Shown: positions 1-13,452, counted from the first letter of the stretch. The stretch: DNA of 64,000 nucleotides from Hymenoscyphus infarciens (GCA_001414345.1 LLCB01000028.1:124001-188000); one strand, 5' to 3'. Program-made: numbers and translations. The notes: generated from the sequence alone by a model not told the origin.

Positions 1-734
1 ACTCAAGACCGAAAATTTGATTTTTCATTAACTATTTCTCGCTACTATCGTACACACCAGGAAAATCCTTTTTTAGCATCAAATATAGATCCTAAACCGC
101 TCAACGTAACCTATCAGGTGAGTGCAAGGTCAAATTATCAGCGAAGCATTGATATCAAAGCAGCAAAGTCAAGTATCATCGCAAGCGCTAGCAGCACGAT
201 CGCGAATTCAGAAGATCCTTCTTGAAAATACGTCCTCGGAGTGGGCAACGAAAGCAATAAACTCAAAGTCTCAGACGCGCGACAATCAAGTCAAATTTTC
301 ATGCAAGACGGAGCCCATTTGAAGCCCAATACCAGCAGCAAACCCACGGAAAGACTCGCCCGGAAATGATCAGACTTTTGATAGTGGCTGCACGTATGTA
401 GAGTCATGATTTACCGAATGCGATGTGTCATGTCAGGTATGGTCAAATCAGTACAGTTCATCGCCTAGCAGTTCCCAAATGTAAGTGTCGTTCACGCACG
501 TCAGATCGTTGTCGGCAGCATCGAAGTAAAATAGATCTCTAGAGGAAGTCTCGCCTGAGAAAATTGAGTATGAAAGATGGATGAGCAAGCAAGAAAGTCG
601 TCATCAAGTGCATGGTGGCATGTCATATCGATCCATCGTCGAAGTTCATGGTCTCAATACAGTCAGGCGAATCATGCATGCGATCAAGGGGTATCTCGGC
701 TATCCAGAATGATCCAGAAGTAGGTGGGCGTCAC
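1..734. other. Intergenic, no gene seen
   Basis: No reading frame here shows codon structure or family features; a 66-codon open frame at 122-322 is short and Gln/Ser-rich but has no recognisable partner exon. The stretch just right of it is the 3' flank of the minus-strand KH gene that ends at 735. Confidence 0.5.
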
Positions 735-2575
735 TTATGAGGTTCCGGGGGGTTTTGTCAAGTCGGGCTGCGGTTGTCCACCTTGTTGTGCTGCCACAGC
801 TTGATACCAAAGAGCGACATATGCCTGGTACCCACCATCTAATAGAAATTAGCATCAGGAATATGAGGGGGGAAAATATGGTGCTTACAAGCTGCATAAG
901 GATCTTCTGCACCCGCGGGGGCACTCTGTGGTTCCGACTGTGGTTGGGCATATGATTGAGCATAACCTCTATCACGTTGGTCATTCTGAGCAGGGCGAGC
1001 TCGTCCAGCTCCACCACCGCCGCCGCCACCGTTCTTTTGGGCCTATGAGTTATTTAGCAAATGGCCAAACTCGGGAAGAATAAATAACTTACAACCGCAT
1101 CAACCTTGTCTTCGATGGCACGCTTTGCTGCGTTGATGGCATCTCGGGACCCAACGAGGCCAATCTCGCGTTCTACCTCTCCAGGGCCGGATGAAGGCGA
1201 AACGTTGATTTTGCAGTTCGTAGTGTTTTGCATTTCTTTGATCGTCTCGCCCCCCTTCCCGATGATCATTCCGACAGCTTCTGAGGGTACGAAAATCGAA
1301 TCGTTGATTTTGTCCCCACCTCCTGCATTGCCATAGTTGCCGCCACCAAAGTTCGATTCTCTGGCAGGTTCTCTCTTAGCTGGTGCACGCTCTTTGTCTG
1401 TGGTTCCCTTGCTGTCACTCTCAACGATTTCCATAATTAAGTCCTTGGCTCGAGCTGCTGCCTCACGACTTCCAATCAAATTTACAGGTCTCAGTCCGTT
1501 GACGCTCTTCTGCTCACCGACAATGTTGACATGGCAGCCACTTCTTTCTTGCAAATCTCGAATAGTTTCTCCACCGCGACCAATGATAAGACCAACTGTT
1601 CTATCAGGAACCATGATTTGCATACTGTCCTCGCCATCACGCAATGCAGGCTGGTGAGTAGACCGGGCAGCGGAAGCAGGGCCAGCATCGCGAGTAGGAC
1701 GATCCACCGCTACACGAGCATTCCCTGCCATACCACTGTCATCAATGATACGGTTGATTTCAGCTTTAGCATCAGCACGGCGAGCGCGAGGACCTGTAAT
1801 CTTGCATTGTCTAAAAGGACCGGTCACATCAGGGCCAGTGATGAATTGTACCCTACAACCAGTCTCTGACTCAACACGCCGAAGGTTCTCGCCCTGTCTG
1901 CCGATGATCAAGCCAACTAGATTCGACTCGATAGTAAGAGATTCTTCGCTCTCATCCCCGCCCCGCGCTGGAGATCGCTCGCGTTGATAGTTGGCGCCAG
2001 CTTGGGTTGGTGAGAACGCGCCAGCTGGTCCTCGGCCTCTCAGGCCAGGAGAGAAGGAACGTTCGCGATATTCTCGGGTTGGTGGTGCTCGATCGCCTCG
2101 ACGCTCATCGCGGTATGGGTTGACGTTGTCACGGAAGGCGTCTCGTCGCGCAGGCGGTGGAGAGCGTGATCGCGATCGTGAGATTCTATAGGGTCGTCCT
2201 CCAGATGCGCGAGTGTCTTGGCCGTAAGAAGGCGGACGGTTGTATACACCCTTTTCTTCTGCGATCGCCTTTGCTTTGGCAATGGCTTCGTTAAGACTGA
2301 CAGTTCCCGAGTTGACTGGTTTGATGTTGCTGAGGTCTACGCTGCCCGAGTTCGTGGGTTGGGGTAATGGGTAGTTTCCAGCGCCGCCGGCATACGGATT
2401 CTGCTGCTGAGGGGGCTGTTGTGGTTGTTGGTAAGTCGGCTGGTTTTGAGGTACGGTATTTGGACGTTGCGCAGCTACATTCTTGTGAGCATTCGGCCAA
2501 AAAGGATGCGCTGAAAGAGTCTTTACCTAGTGCAGCCAAAATGGAGCTGATGCTTGCTTGTTGTTGATCGGCCAT
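735..2575 (-). CDS. Three-KH-domain RNA-binding protein (FUBP-like)
   Basis: Four exons on the minus strand: 2575-2527, 2474-1093, 1042-889, 838-735, giving 562 codons plus stop with all introns GT...AG and all phases consistent. The product is a single-stranded RNA/DNA-binding protein of the far-upstream-element-binding (FUBP) type, likely nuclear or cytoplasmic in mRNA processing or stability. Three KH domains lie at about residues 197-262, 301-367 and 407-477, each with its GXXG loop (GRQG, GRGG, GKGG). The N-terminus is Gln/Pro-rich, followed by an Arg/Ser stretch (SRSRSRSPPPARR). The C-terminus has a Gly-rich run, then ends in a Tyr/Gln-rich tail containing YGGYQAYVALWYQ, a form seen in fungal KH proteins. 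The start at 2575 begins MADQQQASISSIL and is followed at once by a 52-base intron. The reading of domains is seen; the exact target RNAs are unknown. Confidence 0.93.
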
Positions 2576-4087
2576 CTTGCGCAAAGGTCTGGCACACCAG
2601 ATATGAGCTGTTGGGGATTGCGATGTGAAAAGTCAAGATCGAGGTTGAGTTGTAGAACGAGTCTAGAACGAGTCCCCCTCTGGTGGTGTTTAAGTTTGCT
2701 TCTGATTGTCCTTTGCTTGTGCTTGTTAACGCCAAGGCCGGCTATATCTAAGCCGCATTGGGAATCGGTCGCTACCACCTGCAACAGGTGCAACAGACCT
2801 CACCTCTCCATATCCATCCCCAAACATCCCATACAACCACCAAACAACCATCACCAGCTGGCCTGCACAACTGGACACGCTTCTTGGAGTCTATAGACAA
2901 TGTTCTCCTTTGTCGCAACTTCTCATACTCCAGGTTCTGAATTTGAACGTGAATTTAGTCCGATCTATGTCTGGACTCTGCATATGTTTGTCTAGGTACC
3001 CACCATTGGTCATTGTTGGGTGAGAGAGAAAGAGAACAAGTCTCTCTCTCTCTTTGCATACCTGGTTAGCTTTCATGTAGGAAGAAGGAGATTCAAGCGT
3101 GGTTAAGTGACAATGTCTACCCCCCTCCCCGCCCCCTCGGTATTCAGTGGGTGATTCCCAACTAACTACCAAACAGTTCCTCACCATGATGCGCTAGAGG
3201 TTGTTCTTAATACTGCGTGCACAGCACCCCCTTCAAAGTAAATTAAGGCGGTCCTTTCTCACATAAAATGGACTATCTCAAGTAGCTAGATGAATAATTC
3301 CCCTGGATATCCAGCCCGTCAATCTTTGGCTCGTTTCCCCCACACTACACCAGCTCAACATCTGTCTCTCCAGTAACTATAGACCACTATATTCTGTTTG
3401 ATGCAGAGAAGCTGGCATACAGTTCTATGAGTAGTTGGATGGAGGGCCAGCTGTAACTATGGCTTCAAAAGCCAGAAACCCGCCTGCACTCTGGTGCTGC
3501 CACTTTAGTAGCTGCGTCCAGTTTCTCCTGCCTGCTTTCCTTTCCAACAACAGTAGCCTTGCTTCTGGCATAGACTTCTGGTAGTTCTGAGCAATCTGGA
3601 ATGCTGCAGACAGCAAGTCTAGTGGGCAGTTATCAGGGTTGCCGCAAGATGGCTACTTGCAGGAGAGCGGTCAAAGTCTCTCTGGGGTCTGACTATTTTC
3701 TAGAACGGCAAGGCTGACATCCTAGACTCCAGTGCAGCTTTTGTCTTAGTCGCTCTGTGCAAAGCCCCATTTCTTCAAGACCCCTCGCTGCACCTGAGAA
3801 ACAGGAGAAACAGGCAGGTGGTGAATAGGAGAGACAGGGGTTTTTTCACTAGCTCCTCCACTGGTGGCATGGTAAGCTGGTAAGTATCATTGTGGTCAAA
3901 TCCTTGAGTTCAGTCCTGGTGGCAAGGCATATTTACCAGCCCTCGCGTCGCATCACCACTTTTTCTTTCTGGCTGCATAGAAGGCACCACCTCCACCTCC
4001 ACCTCCACCAACCACCAACCACCACAACTATTTGGAAAGGGGCCATCACAACAGTGGTGCGTGTCACCAAATCGCCTTTATATCTTC
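2576..4087. other. Divergent intergenic region / shared promoter
   Basis: This separates the minus-strand KH gene from the plus-strand MYND-like gene, so it should hold both promoters and 5' leaders. A GA-rich run followed by a TC-rich run at about 3021-3056 can fold into a hairpin. A CCACCT/CCACCA-rich stretch lies at 3988-4024. I see no supported exon. Confidence 0.5.
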
Positions 4088-7000
4088 ATGGAGGTAAGCA
4101 AACCTTCTCTATCTATTCCTACCCATTCTATCATCATTCGCAACGCTGCGCGTTGGTATGGGGGGCGCGTCCCTGCTCCCGACTGCCAGCCTTGCTGGGT
4201 GCTGGCTGCTACGGACGAACCCATCAACACCAATTCCAATATTTGTTGCGAACAATTGAATTCCATTTCCACCGTCGGACGTGTCCCCTTTCATCTAATT
4301 CTTCCAGGGCACTCAAGACATCGGTGCTTTTCGAGGCGACAACTCTTTCGCGGCCTCCAAGGCTCCTTCCCAAAGTATCCAGGAGGAAGAGCTTCTTCTC
4401 AACCACGAGCTCCTTCCTCTGCAAACCCCATCTAGCAATCTGGACTCGATTGACGGAAACGACAAACACGAGTCTCCGCCCTCATCAGAAGCAAACACAA
4501 ACACACCTATCCTCACCCCTCCAACGCGTCGCCCTTTTCTTCGATCCGCCGAGTCGGTTGCCAGTTCAGCTTCCACTTCGGACTCTGATTCGTGGGATGT
4601 TCAGGAGAATCGCCTGTCAACGTGAGTACTTGCTCCCCGACGAGCCCTTTTTTTTCGGACCATGCCCACCCGACGGCGGACCGCCTTTGCTGTTCAACGG
4701 CCCGAGGGCTAACGATTTCTCTATAGTCTCGAGACCTCTGCTGAGGATTCTTCGATAACCGACATTATCACCAGTAAGGATTCCGATATTACCCAAAACT
4801 CGACCGATTGTGGTCCAGGCGTCGAACTTCGTCAAACAACAGAGTACATACACATACTTGTTGATTCCATCCTCTACTCCATACCCATCGTAATTTCGCG
4901 ACAAGCGCATCGAACTGACCTCGTCACAGTCGATCCTCTTGAAGACGAGCAGACCGCCGATGTTGTGGCCGGAACTCCTACGCTACGAAACTTTTTTCCT
5001 TTTGCCAACCTCGACTTTGGGCCCTTGCATTACGAGGGCTTACGAAAATTACTTGACCCTCTAGGAAACATGGATCCGGAATCCTACGGGGTTCTTTCTA
5101 CCTTTAATCATGACCACGGTATACTGTCTTTGAAGTCAGGCCAGAGGGGAACGGACTCACGATCATGGACCGCTGTAAGTGAATGGACACTTCTATTCGA
5201 AGCTCTCCAAGCTAACAAACACAAGGGATTTGACGTAGGAATTTTCGCCCGATCCGTCCGTAACTTTCCTACTTCGAAGCCTATTTATTGTCCATATAAG
5301 CTCCGTGGTACATACCACGAGTACGATGCCTATGGCAAAGTCGCACATCAGTGGAACAGACGACGCGAGGTCGCGGATCAAATTTTATGTGAGTTTGATT
5401 CCTTCGCGATTTTATAGTGCTAAGTGCTGACCGCATATAGCTATCTTCAAGCGTGACTCTCACGAAGCTCCCGCCGCACCAGAATTTGAACGTATTGCCG
5501 ATGCTTTCTTTAACGGACGAGAGGTACCTGCAGAGTTTGAGGAATGTGAGGGCGACAATGCGAATCCAAGTGGAACGAAAGCATACGACATTAACTATAA
5601 AGTTGGAGAATATACAGAGATATTGAACATGGATCTCTGCGAAGAAAAGGAATTGTTTTTCTTTCTCCAGGATTGTGCGATGGCAAACAATCTAGAGTTG
5701 ATACACCTGCAAAAGGGCACGACTCCTATTTCGACATTATCGGGAGTCGAAGGTTCAGTCAAGGTTTACCGAGATGATGAGCACAAGAAGTATTTGAACC
5801 TCATTGCCCAAGCCGGGAACAATGACATTGTACCAAGTAATCCAGCGGCTTCCGGTTACACCGTCATCGCCATTCTCCGCCCCAACACTCAGCTAAGAAA
5901 TTTATTAGGACCGTCAAACCTTGATGCGACTGCCAGTACCCAGAACCCTCTAACCGAGGAGGAATTGAATGAATTGGCGGCTAGTGTTCCACAACCACCC
6001 ACCGAGGCGCGAAAGCCCAAAAAGAAGAAGACCGTCAAGAAAAACAAGAAGGCTCATCAACAGGCAGTGGAACCTGCTGAAACTCCAACGGATGACCAAT
6101 CATCTGAGCAAGATGATAAGCCACTCGCCGATGCGCTTCTCACGGAAATTGACTTGGAACCTAAGGAAGCTGAGACGGGAGCTTTGAAAGCCACCAAAGA
6201 ATCCAAATTTTCCGCAAAGCAGACTGTTAAGAGTTCTGATTTAGCTTCTGGTAAATCATTTGCCCTTCATGGGGTGGGTAGTGCCGCGAGGGATGGAAAC
6301 GGAGAGAGCGGATGGGAGACTGTAAAACCAAGATTACTCAACAAATATCGAGGTGCTTCGGCCCAAGTCCATCACCGCCCTGGTACTTCACAAACATATG
6401 CTCCTCGTACGCCCTCCTTACAAGTCAGTTCTGGAAGTCCCTCATCACAACCCCCTTTTCGAGTTTTAGCACCACAACACATTCCTCGAGGGACCGCAGC
6501 ACAGTTCTACCACCAAGGTCAAAGAGCAATGGCTGGTGGAGAGAGTCGGAGTCAGGTAGGAGCCGTTTCCTTTCAAGTAATCTATTTTTCACGCACTTGT
6601 TTCATCTACTAACGTTGCCCTAGAACAGAGCCGCTGCTCCTTCAGCAGCAGCAGCCCAGGCTATGCAATCTGTCCCAGGCTCGAAGAATCCACAAACACC
6701 CAACAAGAAGCAAAAGACGGACCCCGGTCCAGTGGTAACGAATGCTGGTGCAGGTGCTAAGCAGGTCCCGACATATTCGCGAATCTTTGACCCTAGCGAA
6801 TATCCGGCTATGCCTTCAAAGATTCAAGCCTCAAATATAGAGGCACGTGCGATCAACCCAGTCGCAATCTCCGAAGTCGCTCAAAGCTTAGAAAAAGAGC
6901 AACCGGAAGATACCATCAATGCTTCCAAGCCTTTGACTCCCGACTCGCGTCTCGATTCGAGCACTTCCATCGGCTCCGAACAGAGCTTCGAAGTAAAGCA

Positions 7001-8932
7001 ACCACCACCCCCAGGAGACATTGGTGATAAGGAAGATCTTGCTGCTGATACCTCAACGATTATATCGGAAAGCGAGACTAGTGACACCCCCGAACCTAGC
7101 AATCATTCAGCCTTGGCAGAATCTGAAAAGACGACAGATGATTTCCATGGCCTGTCCTCTTCTAGTCAAGAGAATGAACCACTTGATGATAATTTTGTTG
7201 GCACCGAGGCTGTTGAACAACCCGAGGGCTCTTTGCTGGTTGATCAGAACGACGAGACACCAGAGGGCTCCGTTGGGTCGATTGACGACATACTCCCTGA
7301 TCAGCAACCTTCAAATGAAGGGGTCCAGTCAATTTCTGCTCATTCTCCACAACTTACTGCCAATATTCAAAAGATTGAGCAGATATCTTCACCAGCTGAG
7401 TCTGAGGCTATGACCACCAACGATGTCAAGCAAGAGGAGGACCCTGGAAACGAAAGAAAGGTAGTTGATCATCAGCACGAAGCCCATGATGAGGTTCCAG
7501 CATTTGAAAATAGTGATGTCGGGTCTACGACCAAGGGCTTGGGTACCGCTACGAACCAGCCATCCTTCAACAGTACTCCTGCTTTCAACAACAGCATTCC
7601 GCCTAATTACCCTTTTCATCACCAACTGGGCTGGGATTCGCCTCATCACAACGCTAATATGGATCACCCACCACCACCACCACCTTTTTACCACCCCCTT
7701 AGCGGCATGCCTATTGGTATTATTCCTCCATACACCAGTGGCATTCCGCCAGGACCACTTCCGTATCAACCTTACAATGCCGGTCCTCAATTTCACCCCT
7801 CTCAGCTACCCCCGTTCCCAAATCACACTCTTGCGGGTTTCAATGAAAATTCCCAGCCGATGCCTTTTGGCCACCTTGCCAGTCCAGATGCCACAATTCA
7901 CCATCCAGGTGAAACTCAATCTGGAAGCCCACCTCAAAGCGCACCTTACAGTCCTCTAGAAGTACCCAATTCTGAGGATATGGAAGTTGAAAGCGCAGAT
8001 GAAGTCGTAGATGAAGTCGTAGATGAACCCCAACCAGCGGCCCCAGACAGCGCCTCTCGTTGCTCGTATTGTCGGGACCCTACCCCTACAGATGGTAGAA
8101 CTGTAGTCTTCTGCCCAGGATGTGGACCAGCCTGCAACATACGCTATTGTTCAACCGCCTGTCTTCTGGTTGATTCATACGATCACTCAACTCGATGCAT
8201 GAATTTTCCCGCCTCACAAAGACTCGCTTTCCACAATCTCCCAGTGCAATTTATATACGAAAAGGAGCCTATCATGCCAATCAGTGGTCTCCCACAGTCT
8301 CCTGAACAATTTCGACAGAAGGCCTACATGATGTACTGTCATTCTGGGCCGTTCCCGGCAACTCTACAGGCGTGGGCTAGGCGAAATTCAGCAGAGTCAA
8401 GCTTGCAAGGTATTGACATCTTGGAGCGGCAAAAGCGAACCGGGGATTACCATGTTTTTAGATCTGCGCTTACGGCTGTTGGTCCACGTTGTAATGCTGG
8501 AGCTGATGTCATATTCGTAAGTTATATACTTTAATGCATTCAGAATCAAGAGAGCACTAACATAAATTTCAGACTATCTTTTTCCGCAAGGGTGATCCAG
8601 CCAAGGAAATCTTCAACCGTTCCCTTAATGCATGTTTTCTCACTTACCGGCACGAGATTGTCAAGTTTCTCTTCCTCTTCATCCGTCACTTTATTATGGA
8701 CCGCGATTTATTCGAGATGCTTCCGCATCAAGCTGGCCCTACTGTTATTCTCGAAGAGTTCCAAGATCAATTCAGCAGAGAATTTGGTTTCGATGTCGCA
8801 CCTTATGAGCACGGTCAGACCATATTTAAAATTGACGAAGAGTGTCGTCGTATCGTGCCTCTTCTGGTTGACCTCGAGACCAAGTTTCCTATTCTCCAAA
8901 TTTGGATGAGGAATCAAGGCAACGCAATCTAG
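4088..8932 (+). CDS. Large protein with MYND-like zinc cluster, function unknown
   Basis: Six exons: 4088-4093, 4308-4621, 4727-5388, 5441-6555, 6624-8516, 8573-8932, in phase throughout, 1,449 residues. The first exon is only ATG GAG before a GTAAGC donor; an in-frame stop at 4296 forces a splice into the acceptor at 4307, so an upstream ATG is needed, but this one is the least certain part. The middle has Lys-rich (KPKKKKTVKKNKK) and acidic low-complexity segments, a tandem DEVVDEVVDE and a Pro-rich segment with PPPPPP. Near residues 1178-1222 a cysteine cluster (CSYC, FCPGC, RYCSTAC, then H and C) has MYND-type spacing. The last 200 residues are compact and well conserved in style (TIFFRKGDPAKEIFNRSLNA). 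A folded domain also lies around residues 150-450. MYND clusters bind Pro-rich partners; the role here is not known. Confidence 0.85.
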
Positions 8933-10580
8933 GATCTATGTTTTTGATTCAAGACTCCTTTCAATTCCCGCGGAAGAGGAGGGGTGGAGCATGGAATGAA
9001 AGAGTGTTTTCGGAGTCAGGGCTCCATGGATCTCTTGAAGTTGGGATTTCTCGGTAGTAGATATCAAATTGGCAAAAGACTTTTGATCGGCTATGTCATC
9101 TACAGATTAGGAATCAGTTTCGGGATTGTGACTTAATCTTCAGCCCATTGGCTACTACTTTAGAAGTAGTCGATCTTGAATCAAAAAAAGGTGTTCTATA
9201 AATTGACCATGCACAGAGTTTATTGATAAAATTTTCTCCCACTTGTAGGTCGGTCACTTGTCCTCTAACTTGCTTTGAAAACCTGACATTTTTGTTGCAC
9301 ATCGCTTTTTTCTTGTTCCGGGTAACCTGGGAATAGCTAGAGTTCTTAGGACTGCCATTCCCGAGTAATCTAGGAATAATTGCACGAATGCACCATGTTC
9401 GAGAATTGAGAAGTAATCAAGTCGCATTTTTTTTTTGCTATTCACAGGTGACCTGCAAATAGCACTGTGAAATTTTTGCTCGGTTGTTGGTAGGTTACCT
9501 ACGGATAGCATGGGTTCTTACGACTTCCTATTCCTGGGCAACCTACGAATAGCAGTAACGCCAGCGGAAACTTAGACGTTAGATAAGTAACCTCTTTTAA
9601 TTGTCGAAGGGGTTGTCTATGTTAGGTCAGTCGCTTTTTTGGCTGGTAGGTGAAATTTGCTCGGCTAATTGTGGGTTACCTACAGGTGGCAGGGATAAAT
9701 TCCACGCCAGGGCTGTTTGCTGATAGAAACCCCAGAGGCGGCAAGTATACCCGATACCAGGGAAAATATGCTCTCTCGAAACAGTAGCTTGTTGGTATGC
9801 CGGTCTTTCTCGAGTACCCTGGTTTCGTTAGATGGTCTGTATGAGTTGCGTAGGTATTTATGGAGAAGAAAGGGCAGGGAGCTTGGATCAAATTCTATTG
9901 GGAGAGTGATTAGCTCTTTGTAAGAGAGCCTGTCTTCGCTCCTCGTACACTCGAGGAATGCTTGAAGCTTAGAACGAAGCCGTATGACTAGACTTTCAAG
10001 AAGATATTAAGAATGAATACTTATTGTTTCTAATTATCCCATGCTACTCTGTTGAAGTGTTTTGTTTGTCCCAGACCTTCTGGGATGAGGGATTTTTTCA
10101 AATGTTATTTCGGTGTACGAGGAATTGGATTCTTACTACGAAGTTTGAGAACATGACTTGTGGCTACCTAACTTGGTGTCCGTAGCCTCGGTTTCGATAC
10201 ACCTTAATAACTTAAACACTATCTTAGATTGTCCTAGACTTGTTTGTACAATGAAAATTTTCAACCCAGCGATTGTCGCACAATGGAAGATGGTAAGGTG
10301 TCTGTAAAATAATGCCGTAGGCTCTTACCTTTATAGCTGTGCGTTTCCTTAAGTTTGCTTGGACCTTGGGGATACATGCAAGGGTTGTATCTTCAAGATG
10401 AAACAAGACTAACAATTACAATTCATTCGACGTTCACATTTAGGGGAAGCAAAAACGGGCTTCATGTATGTACCATTGAATCGAAGTCTATCGCTACTTC
10501 AAGTCCCAACAACCAGATAGGTCTTACTCCGCGGTCTACCCACCACCAGTTCTGGTCCATACAAATGTCCGTCGAAGCTT
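8933..10580. other. Intergenic between convergent genes, with decayed repeats
   Basis: This lies between the 3' ends of two genes. Open frames here are short and show no codon structure. The stretch 9310-9690 has repeated copies of one motif and is listed separately. The rest holds nothing I can support. Confidence 0.5.
9310..9700. repeat. Degenerate short dispersed/tandem repeat
   Basis: A motif close to GGTTACCTACGAATAGCA recurs about seven times with 60-120 base spacing (near 9321, 9366, 9448, 9492, 9538, 9672). It is often followed by TTCTTAGGACTGCCATTCC-like sequence or preceded by TTTGCTCGG. Copies differ by substitutions, so this looks like an old array. No coding potential is seen. 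Confidence 0.45.
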
Positions 10581-11457
10581 TCAAGCATTTCGTGGAGCTT
10601 GATCACCGGAGGTATCCTTCTTTGATCCTGGGGATGGAGGAAGGTGAAGCTCGACTCCCTTGGCCGCGGCACGCTCCTTGGCTCGAGTTCGCAGAAAGGA
10701 TACTGCATCTCTCCGAATCTTGAGGTTCGCCTTCTTCTGCTCCTCCTCCTTGAGCTCCTCCTCTTGCTTGAGGGTAGCGCGTCGCTTGCGAGCTTCGCCG
10801 AGAGTCAATGGGGGTTCCGATGCCTTGAGTTCCTCCGCCATAGCATGGATTTGTTCCGTTGGGATGACGCTGACAGCCTTCAATTCGGCGGATGTCATGG
10901 ATCGGGTTTTGAGGAGGGTACCGGAGCGCGAGAGGTATGGCTAGGAATTTGTTAGTTTATGAATGGTGAATTGGACGGGTGACTTACGCGGTTTTCATCA
11001 GGGTTGATGATTCTGTCATTCTCGGCGAAGGAGGGGAATGGGGTGGTCGTGTTGAGTCCAGCTGGTTGCGGTTGGTTGTCTCTTGCGCCCAGAGTGACTC
11101 GTGCCATACTACGTTCGAGGCCGGTGTCGTTGGTTCCTATTGAAAATTAGAAGTGGCCATGAACGCGGGGGAGAGCAACGTACGTTCTCCAGTATTCTCC
11201 GCCATCTTGATTGGTTCCTCGTCCATGAAGGTAACTTGGTCTCGGAATGTTGGAGTACGTCTCAAGTCCAATGGTGGTGGTCGAGGTCTTCGCGTAGTTC
11301 CGCCTTGCGCGATGTTAGCAAAATATGGTGTTGGGAAGGTTTTGGCTTTACCTCCACGTGAACTCATGCCCGCCGAGACTGCGCTAGTATTGCTTAGTCG
11401 GCCATCTCTATCATCTTTTGAATTGCCTGACTCCATGGCGTTGTTGCTTGGTAACAT
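10581..11457 (-). CDS. Conserved fungal coiled-coil protein, unknown function
   Basis: Three exons: 11457-11184, 11136-10988, 10940-10581, in phase, 260 residues. The introns are 47 bases each with GTACGT and GTAAGT donors. The N-terminal half is Ser/Arg/Pro-rich and disordered in character (TRRPRPPPLDLRRTPTF). The C-terminal half is a charged helix with heptad-like Glu/Lys/Leu pattern (ARKRRATLKQEEELKEEEQ) and probably forms a coiled coil. No signal peptide or membrane segment is present. I do not recognise the family. The start at 11457 is the first ATG in the frame; a second in-frame Met lies seven codons in. Confidence 0.8.
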
Positions 11458-12669
11458 AGTGTTTGTTTTGCTTGGTGGGCCAGACAGTGATGTACCAGAG
11501 AAGGTAGAAGAGGAGAACAGCTTTTGAGATCAGACAGGAATCCAGATCAAGTCCATAGAGGATTGTGAATGAAGGATGAAGCTTCATAATTGGCTCTGAA
11601 GCCTGAGTTTATGAACTGCGGAGGAAATCCGGAAATTGCAGGTTCAAATTGCTGTCCTGTCACCAAGTTTGACAGATTCACTTTGAACCAAGCATGCGTG
11701 CACTTGACTGCGACTAATTGGAACGTTAGTGTGAGTTCTCTTTAGAGTGGCTATGGATTTTCACCTTGAGCCTTAATTGCAGAGCAAGACTGAATGCTTC
11801 TCAACGCTGTCTTTTGGGAGCAAAAGCTTGAAATGGAGTGCTGAAGACAAGAGCTGCACTCCTCATTGAGTATATATAAGGATAAAGCTCATGCCACAAC
11901 AAACTGTTGGTCCTTAGTCAGGGTAAATAGTGTGATTAAACAAAACAAAGCAACTTACCGCGGATTTTGCTCAGGTTGCCATCTTCTGGTGTTTTCCAGC
12001 CAGAGAGGAGGCTCGCGATGAAAGATTTGGACACAAGCACACTATCTTTCGCTTTTTGACATGGCAATTGAGAATTGGATGATTATCGTATGAGTTTCTT
12101 TCGTAGGTTTGGCACATTTGGAACTAGGTGTCGTTTGCTTTGAATGCTTTTTCTAGTGTTTTGTTTTTCCCTCCATGGCGATCGTGTCTTCCCTCAAAAA
12201 TACATCAGGTTCGCACCTACCCTATCTAGCTAGCTCGCAGCTTTTAAGGGTGATTCAAAGTAGTTATTTGCAACACTTGGAACAATGTAAAACATTGACT
12301 CAGGTGTTTTAGAACAATCAAGTTCAACTGTCCTAAATTATTTGGTAATTGAAGTTAGAACAACGAGCTCTTTACTGCCATTGTGGGTCTAGTAAACCTC
12401 ACAAAATGACAAACTTGAAATGATAGAGCAAAGTCATGAACAAATAGATCCACGTCGTGAAATTTATAACAAGTCCATAGAAGAATATTGAAAGAGTGTT
12501 CAGCTGAAATCTGGAATAGGGGGAGGAAGTTGGTCCTATCAAGGACCTGGCTGTCATTTATCAATGACGGAGAGCGGAGATCGGATTAACCAATTATCCG
12601 GTCAAACCTTAAAATTTCTCAGACCTTTGCACTGAACTCCTTACCATACCAAACATCACAAATCCAACC
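11458..12669. other. Divergent intergenic region
   Basis: This is the space between the minus-strand coiled-coil gene and the plus-strand mge1. It should carry both promoters. No exon, RNA gene or clear repeat is seen; a TATATATAAGG box-like run lies near 11872. Confidence 0.5.
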
Positions 12670-13452
12670 ATGATTCAAAGAACACTCCTCCGCCAATCCA
12701 GAGCATTGGGCTCATGTGTCAGATCGGCACCGCGGTCATCACTCGCCAGACCACAATTCCAAAAACTGGCAGCCAATGCTTTCGCGCGGTCGGCGTGGAG
12801 AGGTTACGCAACAGAGCCAGAGGCATCAAAACCTGAGGGCGACAAGAATGGAAAGACTGAGGCGAAGAATGGAGAGGCTGAAGATCCAGTGAAGAAGGAA
12901 TTGGAAGCGAAGAATAAGGAGATCGTTGAGTTAAAGGTTTGCTTGCCGCCACTCACTTCTGTTGGCATGGAATCATCATGAACTAACCTGCTTCGCCTTC
13001 AGGATAGATATCTTCGATCAGTCGCCGAGTTCCGAAACCTCCAAGAACGAACAAAGCGCGATATGCAAACCGCCAAAGATTTTGCCATTCAGAAGTTTGC
13101 AAAGGATCTGGTTGACAGTGTCGACAACCTTGATCGCGCCTTGGCCATGGTTCCGGAGGAGAAGCTCAAGTCGGAGGAGAAGTCGGAGCATCTCCAGGAT
13201 CTGGTTTCATTATACGAGGGATTGAAAATGACGGAATCAATTTTGATGTCGACGATGAAGAAGCATGGATTGGAGCGATTCGACCCTAGCACCGCAAACG
13301 AGAAATTCAACCCAAACGAGCACGAAGCAACATTCATGTCACCAATGCAAGGAAAGGAAGAGAACACCGTATTCCACACTCAACAAAAGGGGTTCAAGCT
13401 CAATGGAAGAATATTGAGACCAGCCAAGGTCGGTGTTGTAAAGAATAACTGA
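12670..13452 (+). CDS. mge1: Mitochondrial GrpE nucleotide exchange factor Mge1
   Basis: Two exons, 12670-12936 and 13003-13452, give 238 residues, close to the usual size of fungal Mge1. It releases ADP from the mitochondrial Hsp70 Ssc1 in the matrix, acting in protein import and folding, and in iron-sulfur cluster assembly. The N-terminus is an Arg/Ser-rich, acid-free presequence (MIQRTLLRQSRALGSCVRSA) ending near WRGYATEPEA. A long helix follows (AKNKEIVELKDRYLRSVAEF) with the family core FRNLQERTKRD, then the beta-wing end with GFKLNGRILRPAKVGV, the hallmark GrpE C-terminal motif. The intron falls inside the helix after ELK. The window also holds mdj1, the J-protein of the same chaperone cycle. 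Confidence 0.97.
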
